Assembly: GCF_900106675.1 (NCBI RefSeq)
Contig: NZ_FNOB01000009.1
Coordinates: 1 to 64,000, forward strand
DNA length: 64,000 nucleotides
Direction: 5' to 3'
From: Allgaiera indica
GTDB lineage: Bacteria; Pseudomonadota; Alphaproteobacteria; Rhodobacterales; Rhodobacteraceae
A program made the translations under genes and the position numbers. Positions 46,201 through 51,273 of the stretch are shown here, in pieces. The notes beneath the pieces were generated by a model, which was given only the letters and a program-made list of their open reading frames with translations, did not search any database and was not told the DNA's origin. Numbering within the stretch: position 1 is the first letter of the stretch; each line of letters begins with the position of its first letter.

Positions 46201-46889
46201 AGCGCCGCTCCATTCAGCAGCGCCCCCCAAATCTCGTAGGTCGAGCCGTCGGCGGCGATCGTCGCGGCGTGCAGCATCCGGTCGCCGGGACCTGGATCCA
46301 GCAGCGGTTGGGCCAGGGCGATGCCGGCGACACCGCGTTGCGAGACGATCACGCCCTTGGGCGTGCCGGTGGTGCCGGAGGTGTACATCACATAGGCCGG
46401 GTCCTCGCCCGTGCAGGGCGGATCGGCGGCGGGACGTGTGGCGGGGCGTGTGGCGGGCGCGGCCTGCGTCAGCGCCGCGTCCAGCGCCAGAACCGGCAGA
46501 TCCGCGGGCAGCGCCGCGGGCGCCAGCGCGGCGTGGCGCGGGTCGATCAGGGCTGCGCTGAAGGGCAAGTCGCGGGCGATGAAGGCAAGCTGTTCGGGCG
46601 CATGGCCGGGATCGAGCGGCACATAGGCCGCGCCTGCCCGCAGGCAGCCCAGCATTGCCGCAATCGTATCGGCCCCGCGCGACGCCAGCAGCGCCACATG
46701 ATCGCCGCGTCCCACGCCGCGGGCGGCCAGTGCCGCGCCGATCGCCTCGGCCCTGTCGGCCAGCGCACGATAGCTGACCGGCCCGGCGTCACACAGCAGC
46801 GCCGGCGCGTCGGGCCGCGCCACGACCTGAGCATGAAACAGCGGCCAGAGCCCAAGGCCGGCCTGGTGGCGCAGGTCGGCATCCGTCAT
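37248..46889 (-). CDS. Hybrid NRPS/PKS: A-PCP-KS-AT-ACP-aminotransferase-C-A-PCP
   Basis: A 3213-residue synthetase. Order by residue: A1 (10-510; YTSGTTGTPKG), PCP1 (Ser572), KS (625-1050; Cys803 in STACSTSL, HGTATPLG, GNLGHLDAA), AT (1155-1460; Ser1247 in GHSVGEF, malonyl-type HAFH), ACP (Ser1575 in GFDSL), class III PLP aminotransferase (1730-2110; Lys1988 in TYGKILGGG), C (2170-2590; HHILCDGWS from His2301), A2 (2610-3080) and PCP3 (Ser3149). All catalytic residues looked for are present. There is no KR, DH, ER or MT. A2 reads DILQLGLVWK, a glycine code; A1 reads DGYLVGVVVK, which I cannot assign. The start at 46889 (MTDADLRHQ) is preferred over a TTG at 46994. It is followed directly by the terminal protein. 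Confidence 0.95.
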   Translation of the reverse strand: MTDADLRHQAGLGLWPLFHAQVVARPDAPALLCDAGPVSYRALADRAEAIGAALAARGVGRGDHVALLASRGADTIAAMLGCLRAGAAYVPLDPGHAPEQLAFIARDLPFSAALIDPRHAALAPAALPADLPVLALDAALTQAAPATRPATRPAADPPCTGEDPAYVMYTSGTTGTPKGVIVSQRGVAGIALAQPLLDPGPGDRMLHAATIAADGSTYEIWGALLNGAALAIVEAEKPALDEIAHVMRSRKVTFALWYAGLHHLMIDHQPCAFESLRKTVSGGDTVSPAHIRKLLQAWPGLEVVNVFGPTEATVVSLGTKITPDLLDGVVPIGRPLAGEEAFVVDEALAPLPAGETGQLVLAGLGVALGYHGHADKTAAAFVDDPRPGRRGKVYLTGDLAAEDPHGSFHFHGRADRMVKLHGRRMELDGIEHVLRADPQVSEAVVEVIEIAGAKRLACALRPETGTAQGADHDAFARAVLARAATHLNATELPRLTRILDRLPMTAAGKIDRRALRQWLVDTAAAPGPRPPGGTPTQPLQEIEATIAAVWDEILGCGPVSDRATFFDAGGSSLQLIDAHAAIEARLGVIFPITAMFDTPQLGALAASLAELPATARRAPRARPASGAIAIVGRAARLPGGRDLAGLWQAIRAGESLIETFAPDEMEDAFTPEERARPNYVRARGIIPEAEYFDAKFFGILPRDAAQMDPQARIFLELCHQALEDAGLDPERAPGPVGVFGGASPSTYLWHNLLGDPGAAERLATDYQLASFAAVTGNTPDALTTRVAHKLGLTGPALNVSTACSTSLVAVAQACMALRAGQCDAALAGGVSVTFPQKRGYLAIEGGMASADGLCRPFDAQAGGTVFGQGAGVVVLKRLEEAQDAGDHILGVIRGVGINNDGAGKIAFTAPSVGGQAAAIEMAQRDAGVDPATISYVECHGTATPLGDPIEVAGLARAFGAGKPGTCALGSVKGNLGHLDAAAGVVGLLKTTLMFEAGEIPPVAHFRRPNPRIDFDTTPFRVPNAPEPWAAPGPRRAGVSAFGVGGTNVHLIVEESPASPPASQDSPKPHVPQILPLSAQTPEALAEMAEALAARLEAPDAPPLADAAFTLQEGRRQFRHRLAIAARTPAEAATALRAAQPRLAPKTPPGVIFLFPGQGSQYPGMGRGLYAAEPEFARWIDRGLETLRPLVGSDLDEILCFGDLSDAAQARALRETRLTQPALYLTQIATARLWQARGVLPDALIGHSVGEFAAATIAGVMSFETGLKVIAERGRLMQDIAPGAMLSIRADAATLARHLGGGIDLAALNAPKQQVVAGPLAAIEALERRLQAEGIACRRLHSSHAFHSAMMEPVVPALEATIAQHALRAPQIPIYSAVTGQRMTDEAARSPAFWAGQARAPVRFQAALQAATESGAPVLVEVGAGRTLSTFAGQSLKRGGHGGIFQSLPDHTQTGLDDDIAMATACSNLWTAGGAIDWACLARGSRKLSLPTYAFQRSRHWIEPPHRAAIGPAAGTAAALALPAAASSASEPAMPARIDRTDRLTAELLSLFSDLSGEDLTPDAAQQSFLELGFDSLFMGQAAQALGQRYGVQMTFRTLLSDTPSVAKLAAHLDQVLPVGSAVPNPAAGLPRHAGPVATQMPADANKDLATLIEAQMQTMQAVFAEQLRALGAAAPAAAQPAREAPAAKTDAPGFKIGRAPNLSGVELSAEQRAFVADLAARYGARHARSKAYTQTYRPQLADPRTAAGFHPEWKELAFPIVADRSKGAKIHDIDGNSFVDVVNGFGQTAFGHSPDFVSAAVTAQLERGYAIGPQSEKAGPLAQRLARMLGHQRVSFCNTGSEAVMAAMRLARTVTGRDRVVVFSGDYHGQFDEVLVKGRLHGTPAALPIAPGIPRAALTNMVVLPYGEDSSLNWIRANAASIAAVLVEPVQSRHPDLRPEDFVHSLREITAQAGSALILDEVVTGFRTHPRGVQGLWGIDPDMATYGKILGGGLPIGLLAGSARFMDALDGGQWAFGDDSAPQVGPTFVAGTFVRHPLALAAIEAVLDHLDQAGDALWTGTAALTATLIEQLNAALGRRGLPPLVTGFSSWFMLNVTAHDPRASLLYPLMRMEGVHILDGFAGFLTTAHGPAEIAQILRAFETALDALQSVGILTSAVTGRHAAQTAPDTAIPLTESQQEIWLTHQLGDRAASSFNEGVQLELTGPLDRAALTRALDGVVARHDALRLVFDRSGTGFRVAAPAPVALPFTDLSARPDPDRALRDALIQAAAIPFDLTKAPGFRAHLFRLADDRHVLTLTAHHILCDGWSFNVIFGDLARLYGGEAPPAAPSFAAHARARAGQAPGADTLAFWRARYAELPALPDLPADRPRPAQRSFAGGTVTGHVPATTVKALRKAGASAGCTLFATLFAGLQMTLGRLSGASDVVIGVPTAGQAGLPEPAVVGHLVNFLPIRVPFDPSGPAALHLENAGQALMEAFAHGDITFGTLVRELDLPRSLGQTPLTEVQFNLDKIDDDLTLGPVSMRARPTPKAAANFALFFNVIEASDGLRIDVDYDADLFDPETVTRWIGHYRALLEGLAADSACPVERLPLTTAQDLPALLEAPNATALALEEGLMLHDLVARGAALNPDAVAVEAADATLTHAELAARSDALAAHIRAALPDPGRRIAMALPRGAGMLVGLLAILKAGHCYIPLDPRQPEARLRTICDTAQAAAVLAEAAPFADLPLIRPSEAPAGAPCPAAAPDPGRAAYIIFTSGSTGTPKGVAVPHRAVVNFLTSMARKPGLGATDTLLSVTTVMFDIAVLELFGPLSVGGKVVIASHEDILDGFALAERAARDDITVMQATPTLWDLALEAGLTPRPGLTMLAGGEPLPPDLARRLGAGGPLWNLYGPTETTVWSALKRIDDGPITIGHPIGNTELHILSEADQPQPVGVAGELNIGGAGLALGYYNRPDLTEAAFRQVTLGGKPRRLYRTGDLALRRADGEIVVLGRRDTQVKLRGFRIELGEIETRLRAQPGVAKAAVDLALRPGGDKQLAAWIVAQPGAAPDPARLQAALAAELPDYMVPQAWQVLDALPQTANGKLDRKRLPAPDATPAPGPRPIPADAAAQDLPKGPLEEQIAAIWREVLGRDTIAATETIHALGVDSLALFRIAARMLDAGLNLEARDILAHPTIRALAELAGSRTAASARPRPSLKAFRGGARREKLKVS

Positions 46890-47043
46890 CGGCGCACCCC
46901 ACGGGCCCGTCGGGCGGCACGGATCGTCATCGCCGCCGCTGTCGCCGGCGGTTCGCGAAGTCTTTCCGTCGCACCCATTACCCGCACTCCCCAAGATAAC
47001 GGCCCCATCGCCAAGACTTGACGGGACGCGCCATCATTGCGCG

Positions 47044-47071
47044 AGTATTTGCCGATTGCGAAACCTGTCAA
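47044..47071 (-). promoter_or_regulatory. Candidate sigma70-type promoter for the NRPS/PKS operon
   Basis: On the minus strand, TTGACA (47071-47066) is followed after 16 bases by AATACT (47049-47044), a 4/6 match to TATAAT. It lies about 155 bases upstream of the synthetase ATG at 46889, in the AT-rich part of the gap. It is a reading by eye only. Confidence 0.45.
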
Positions 47072-47087
47072 CACAGGCGGCCCTGGC

Positions 47088-47110
47088 GGCGTTTCGCATT
47101 ATGCAACGCC
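47088..47110. promoter_or_regulatory. Imperfect palindrome just upstream of the NRPS promoter
   Basis: GGCGTT and AACGCC (47088-47093 and 47105-47110) enclose an inner GCAT-T-ATGC palindrome, with a two-base bulge on one side. Its centre lies roughly 60 bases before the expected transcription start, a usual place for an activator site. It could be an operator for the synthetase genes; no known factor is assigned. Confidence 0.4.
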
Positions 47111-47183
47111 TCATCGCGACATTTCATTAAGTGTTTGTTAATAAATAGATAAGATGAATTCTGGCGCGGATTTCCGGCGCATG

Positions 47184-47200
47184 GGAAACGGACTGTTTCC
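47184..47200. promoter_or_regulatory. GGAAAC-N5-GTTTCC inverted repeat
   Basis: A 6-bp perfect inverted repeat with a 5-base spacer in the gap upstream of the NRPS/PKS genes. It shares its half-site with the repeats at 47284-47319 and 49113-49133. It is too small for a terminator, so a protein-binding site is more likely. Confidence 0.35.
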
Positions 47201-47283
47201 TAAGGCAACCGAATGCGGCACTCGCCGTCCAACCGCGCTTTTGCAATGTTTGGGGGCGTTTGCGTGCAAGAGCCTGGGCGCGT

Positions 47284-47319
47284 GGGAAACGATAGGTGCG
47301 CTGGCGAGAATCGTTTCCC
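47284..47319. terminator. GGGAAACGAT / ATCGTTTCCC hairpin
   Basis: A perfect 10-bp inverted repeat with a 16-base loop, 65 bases downstream of the flippase stop on the minus strand. It could end the flippase transcript or serve as a binding site with the same GGGAAAC half-site found nearby. Confidence 0.4.
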
Positions 47320-47384
47320 CCGTGGAGACAATTTGTAAGCGGCCGCCCGAATCGACGTTGGCGGCGTCGAGGCAGGTTCGCGGC

Positions 47385-48917
47385 TCAGGCGCCAAGCACC
47401 GGGCGGCGCAGCCGGGCAAGGCGTGCCCGCGCCTGACTGCGCAGCCCGGGCAGCGCCAGGGTTAGCGCCAGCAGATAGGCGGGGGCCGTCGGCACCAGCA
47501 CGGCGAAGGCGCGCACCAGCGGCGGCGCACCGGCGAAGATCGTCCAGTCGCGCACCCAAAGCAGCATGGCGGCGCCGGCCAGCATCGGCGCGATCAGCCG
47601 CCATGCCACCGTGCCGACATCCACCCAGTCGATTCCGCCATGACGCTGGATCAGGAACATCGAGGCGCCGACCATCACCGCAGCCACCGCGACCTGCGCC
47701 CAGGCCACCGCCATCAGCCCGAAGGGCGCGGCCAGCAATGTCAGGGCGACGGTGGCGATCAGGAACAGCAGGCTGAACAGCGGCAGGCGCCGGATCTCTC
47801 CGGCCAGCGACAGCACCGGCTCGGTCGCCACTCCCAGAGAGACGACCCCGCGCGACAGGGCCAGTACCGCGACCACCGGAAGCGCCGGCAGCCACTTCGG
47901 CCCCAGTAGCCCCTCGATCAGGTCTTCGCCCATCAGCACCAGCCAGATGAACACCGGCCCGCTGATCGCCACCAGGGCCGGAAAGAAGACCCGCGCCACC
48001 GCTTGGAAACCGGCGGTGCCAGAGGCCGCGTCGCGGGCGCGGCGAAACAGGTTCCACGCCAATAGCAGGGCGGGCTGGCCGATGATCTCTGCCACCGAGC
48101 CCACCAGCCTTTGCGCGGCGCGATAGTAGCCAACCGCCGCCGGCCCCAGGAAACCGCCGATCAGGAAGGTCGCGACGTACAGGCGGACATTGGCGATCAT
48201 CCGCGCGGTAAAGCTTTGCCGGGTATAGGCCCACAGATCTGCCAGCGCGGCCCCGCGCATTCCGCGCATCGGTGCCGCCCGGGTGAAGCCGAAGCTAAGC
48301 GTCAGATGCGTCGCCTGAAACGCCAGCCGCCCGAAGGCCAGCGCGAAGACCCCCCAACCGGCATAGAGCGCCGCCACCGCCACCGCCATGCCGATCAGAT
48401 CGCCCAGGATCTCGCACAGGGCAGAGGCGCGCAGGCCTCCCTGCCAGATCAGCATCCCCTTCTGGGCGGACGAAACGGTGGCCAGGAACACCCAGCCCGA
48501 AAACAGAACCACCAGATGGCTTGTCGCGACGTCCACCCCCAGCAGCGGCAACATCAGCGCGCCCAGCGCCCCGGCCGCGGCCAGCGCCAACCCGGACCAG
48601 ATCGAGACCATCACCACCTGGCGCGGCACCTTCGCGTCGCCGGCCCAGGACATGATATAGGGTGCCCAGGAGGCCTCGGACACGCGCAGCATCAGGATCG
48701 CACAGGCCGAAACCAGCGCGAAAACCCCGAACTCCGCCGGGCTGAGAAGACGGGCCGCCACCACGAATATGACCAGTTGCGTGCCCTGCGACAGAACCCG
48801 TTCCAACACGGTCCAGAGGCCGCCACCGATGGCGCCCGAACCGCCTGTCTTGCGGCGCGTTTCCTTGGGCTGATCCGGGTCTCGCGTCACTCCTGCCTCG
48901 CAGATCTCCAGCGCCAA
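47385..48917 (-). CDS. Wzx-like polysaccharide flippase (MOP superfamily)
   Basis: A polytopic membrane protein of about 500 residues with 12-14 hydrophobic helices. It resembles lipopolysaccharide/exopolysaccharide flippases of the MOP group: GLWTVLERVLSQGTQLVIFV at the N-terminus, LLSPAEFGVFALVSAC, FLGPAAVGYYRAAQRLVG. It should move lipid-linked repeat units across the inner membrane. The reading frame opens with TTG at 48917; GTG at 48890 with a GAGG site just upstream is an equally good start. It could also export the product of the neighbouring synthetase, but the family and the nearby ExoY-type gene favour polysaccharide. Confidence 0.85.
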   Translation of the reverse strand: MALEICEAGVTRDPDQPKETRRKTGGSGAIGGGLWTVLERVLSQGTQLVIFVVAARLLSPAEFGVFALVSACAILMLRVSEASWAPYIMSWAGDAKVPRQVVMVSIWSGLALAAAGALGALMLPLLGVDVATSHLVVLFSGWVFLATVSSAQKGMLIWQGGLRASALCEILGDLIGMAVAVAALYAGWGVFALAFGRLAFQATHLTLSFGFTRAAPMRGMRGAALADLWAYTRQSFTARMIANVRLYVATFLIGGFLGPAAVGYYRAAQRLVGSVAEIIGQPALLLAWNLFRRARDAASGTAGFQAVARVFFPALVAISGPVFIWLVLMGEDLIEGLLGPKWLPALPVVAVLALSRGVVSLGVATEPVLSLAGEIRRLPLFSLLFLIATVALTLLAAPFGLMAVAWAQVAVAAVMVGASMFLIQRHGGIDWVDVGTVAWRLIAPMLAGAAMLLWVRDWTIFAGAPPLVRAFAVLVPTAPAYLLALTLALPGLRSQARARLARLRRPVLGA

Positions 48918-49244
48918 AGGGGCGGCCGGCTTCGGTCCCGTCGGCCCGTCAGGCCTGGGGCACTATCCACGGATCGCCCCGGTGGCGGCAATGGGGCCGT
49001 GCTGCGGAAGGAATGGGCCAGGGGGAAACCCCGCGGCCACGCCCGGCGAAATCCCCAGGGAAAGTGTTTGAAGACAGTTGGTTATGAGCAGCCTCGGGCA
49101 ATCGCGGGGCGTCTGTTTCTTATTGGGAAACAGTCATTTAACAACTCTTTGCTCACAGGAAAGTGCCCTGAGCACCTATCAGGGGAACTGGGTGTGATTC
49201 GGTGGTGCAAGCCGATGGGGGGCCGGTTTCCGGCTTGACAAAGC
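48918..49244. other. 327-base divergent gap before the ExoY-type gene
   Basis: It separates the flippase and the priming transferase, so it should hold both promoters. It contains the CTGTTTC...GAAACAG inverted repeat (49113-49133) in an AT-richer stretch (49070-49160). No gene was found. Confidence 0.6.
49113..49133. promoter_or_regulatory. CTGTTTC-N7-GAAACAG inverted repeat
   Basis: A 7-bp perfect inverted repeat, 110 bases before the ExoY-type start. It uses the same GTTTC/GAAAC half-sites as the two repeats in the 47184-47319 region, though in the opposite order. It is a candidate operator linking control of the priming transferase and flippase genes. Confidence 0.4.
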
Positions 49245-49946
49245 ATGAGTGACGTAACCGAACCTCCCATTGCGGAGGCCGGCCGGGCTGCGATTGCCCC
49301 GGCGAAAATGCGGACGGCCGACCTGTACAGGACGCGCGATCCGATGTCGAAGCGGGTCTTCGACCGGCTTTTTGCGGCGCTACTTCTGGTGTTTTTCGCG
49401 CCGTTCCTGATCCTGGTCGCCGTGGTGCTTTTGGTAACCGAAGGCCGGCCGATACTCTTCGGCCATACCCGCGTGGGGCGCGGCGGCCAGCCGTTCCGCT
49501 GCCTGAAATTCCGCACCATGGTGCCCGATGCCGAAGCCCGTCTTCAGCGGCTGCTGGATAGCGACCCCGCCGCGCGCCAGGAATGGGCCGAAACACACAA
49601 GCTGTCGCAAGACCCGCGGGTATCCTGTGTCGGACATTTCCTGCGTCGCACCAGCCTGGATGAGCTTCCCCAGCTTTTCAACGTGTTGCGCGGCGAGATG
49701 TCTCTGGTCGGCCCTCGCCCGATCGTCGAGGACGAAAGCATCTACTACGGCCAACACTTCGCCGACTACCTGTCGGTCCGTCCCGGGCTGACGGGGGCGT
49801 GGCAGGTCAGCGGACGCAGTACCACAACCTATGCGCAGCGCGTGGCGATCGACGTGGCCTATGTGCGTGGCCGCAGTTTCGTGGGCGATCTCTGCGTGCT
49901 CTTTCGAACGGTGCGCGTCGTGCTCCTCCGTGAAGGCGCCGTTTAG
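49245..49946 (+). CDS. Exopolysaccharide priming sugar-phosphate transferase, ExoY-type
   Basis: A 233-residue membrane enzyme that transfers the first sugar phosphate to undecaprenyl phosphate and so starts repeat-unit assembly. One membrane helix (about residues 42-63) is preceded by SKRVFDRLFAALLL. The catalytic domain has the family motifs PFRCLKFRTMVPDAE, LRRTSLDELPQLFNVLRGEM, SLVGPRP and VRPGLTGAWQVSGRS. It is the short, single-helix form (ExoY), not the long WbaP form. The gene is divergent from the flippase. Confidence 0.93.
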   Translation: MSDVTEPPIAEAGRAAIAPAKMRTADLYRTRDPMSKRVFDRLFAALLLVFFAPFLILVAVVLLVTEGRPILFGHTRVGRGGQPFRCLKFRTMVPDAEARLQRLLDSDPAARQEWAETHKLSQDPRVSCVGHFLRRTSLDELPQLFNVLRGEMSLVGPRPIVEDESIYYGQHFADYLSVRPGLTGAWQVSGRSTTTYAQRVAIDVAYVRGRSFVGDLCVLFRTVRVVLLREGAV

Positions 49947-49971
49947 GAGACCACCTGTCCCATGCTCCATT

Positions 49972-50106
49972 TCAGGCGAAGACCGCGACCGCCAGACACA
50001 CCCAGAACAGGGCGCACCCGCCAATCACCAGACGCCGCAGCGTCACATCGGACAGCTTCGCCACCCAGGCGGGACAGGGCGCGGTCGCACTGCGGTCGTC
50101 TACCAT
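49972..50106 (-). CDS. Possible small membrane protein (44 residues)
   Basis: From ATG at 50106, a 44-residue peptide (MVDDRSATAPCPAWVAKLSD...) has a polar N-terminal half and one strong C-terminal membrane helix (LVIGGCALFWVCLAVAVF). A GGAGG lies 13 bases before the start, slightly far. It fills the gap between the ExoY-type and GT2 genes on the opposite strand. A longer frame reaches 50163. No family is recognised. Confidence 0.4.
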   Translation of the reverse strand: MVDDRSATAPCPAWVAKLSDVTLRRLVIGGCALFWVCLAVAVFA

Positions 50107-50190
50107 CGCCAAGGCTTGTCCTCCAGTAGTTCGTTCCCGGGACGCGGGGCTCGCGGTCTGCACCTAAATCCATCACTAGACGAGGACTCC

Positions 50191-51156
50191 ATGACAATCA
50201 GCCCGCCAGCGCGTGATGATTATCTTGAATCATACCCGGTCTTTACAAAATTTGAGCAGCGAAAGGTGGCGAAAATGAGGCTGGTTCTGGCCATTCCCAC
50301 GGCGGGACGTCCCGCGCTTCTGTCCGAGGTGCTGCATGATATCGGCCGCCAGACCAGGCTGCCGGATTTCGTCGTGATTTCGGTCTCGGGCGTCGAGGAT
50401 GTGGACGAGCGTGCGCTGCAGGACCTGCCGTTTCCCTGCTTGGTCGTGACTGGAGAGAAGGGCGCCTCGGTGCAACGCAACCGCGCGATCGAGATGCTGG
50501 GGCCCGAGGACGTGCTGTTGCTGCTCGACGATGATTTCCTGATGGCCCCCGATTATGTCGAGCAGACGGTGCGGCTGTTCGCCGACCACCCCGAGGTGGC
50601 GGTGGCGACCGGGCGGGTCGTGGCCGATGGGATCTGTGGCCCGGGCTATGAGTTCGGCGAGGGGCTGGCGCGGCTGCGCGATGCCGCCGACAAGCCCGCG
50701 CCGGGGGGATTGTCCGAGGCCTACAACGGTTATGGCTGCAACATGGCGGTGCGGGCACGTCCGCTTCTTGAACATAGCCTGCGCTTCGACGAGGCGCTGC
50801 CGCTTTATGCCTGGCTCGAGGATGTCGATTTCTCGCGCCGCGTGGCGGCCCACGGTCGGGTGGTACGCTCCGAGGCGCTGCGCGGTGTGCATCTGGGCAG
50901 CAAGTCGGGGCGCACGCCGGGGGTGAAGCTGGGCTATTCGCAGGTCGCCAACCCGGCCTATCTTATCGCCAAGGGCACCATGGCCCCGCGTAGGGCGCTG
51001 CGGCTGATGCTGCGCAATCTGGCTGCCAATCTGCTGCATTCGATCCGGCCCGAACCCTGGGTCGACCGGCGTGGCCGGCTGCGCGGCAACCTGATGGCAT
51101 TGCGTGACCTGGCCCTGCGCCGCGCCCGGCCCGACAGGATCCTTGAACTCAACTGA
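50191..51156 (+). CDS. Glycosyltransferase, GT2 family
   Basis: A 321-residue GT-A fold transferase. The core shows LVLAIPTAGRPALLSEVLHD, GASVQRNRAIEM and the metal-binding LLLLDDDFLMAP, followed by AYNGYGCNMAVRARPL and the acceptor-side WLEDVDFSRRV (ED motif). The start at 50191 has GAGGACTCC upstream; a second ATG at 50275 lies directly before the conserved strand and could be the true start. It closes the right edge of the exopolysaccharide locus. Confidence 0.88.
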   Translation: MTISPPARDDYLESYPVFTKFEQRKVAKMRLVLAIPTAGRPALLSEVLHDIGRQTRLPDFVVISVSGVEDVDERALQDLPFPCLVVTGEKGASVQRNRAIEMLGPEDVLLLLDDDFLMAPDYVEQTVRLFADHPEVAVATGRVVADGICGPGYEFGEGLARLRDAADKPAPGGLSEAYNGYGCNMAVRARPLLEHSLRFDEALPLYAWLEDVDFSRRVAAHGRVVRSEALRGVHLGSKSGRTPGVKLGYSQVANPAYLIAKGTMAPRRALRLMLRNLAANLLHSIRPEPWVDRRGRLRGNLMALRDLALRRARPDRILELN

Positions 51157-51273
51157 CGCGAACGGAACTGCGGCGCCTGTGGCCCTTCGCCTTAGCGCAA
51201 ATGCTCCCCGGGGGTGAGGGGGCGCCTCCAGGGCTGCCTGCACGCCCTTTGCGCCCGGGCTACGCGCCCAGCC

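Larger units (their letters stand above)
46890..47384. other. 495-base regulatory gap between flippase and NRPS/PKS genes
   Basis: No convincing gene is seen. The region is notably AT-rich around 47115-47160 (GTTTGTTAATAAATAGATAAG). It holds the candidate promoter and palindrome listed separately, and two GGAAAC/GTTTCC inverted repeats (47184-47200 and 47284-47319). It is the longest non-coding stretch in the window. Confidence 0.7.

Noticed and set aside
43743-47021. Open frame of 1092 codons on the plus strand
   Set aside because: It lies antisense to the large synthetase, whose domains and catalytic residues are all recognisable. The antisense product is a low-information Arg/Gly/Asp mix typical of GC-rich shadow frames.
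47064-47077. CCTGT-CAAC-ACAGG inverted repeat considered as a lux-type box
   Set aside because: Lux boxes need a longer spacer between the CTGT and ACAG halves; the spacer here is only four bases, and no LuxI/LuxR pair is in the window.
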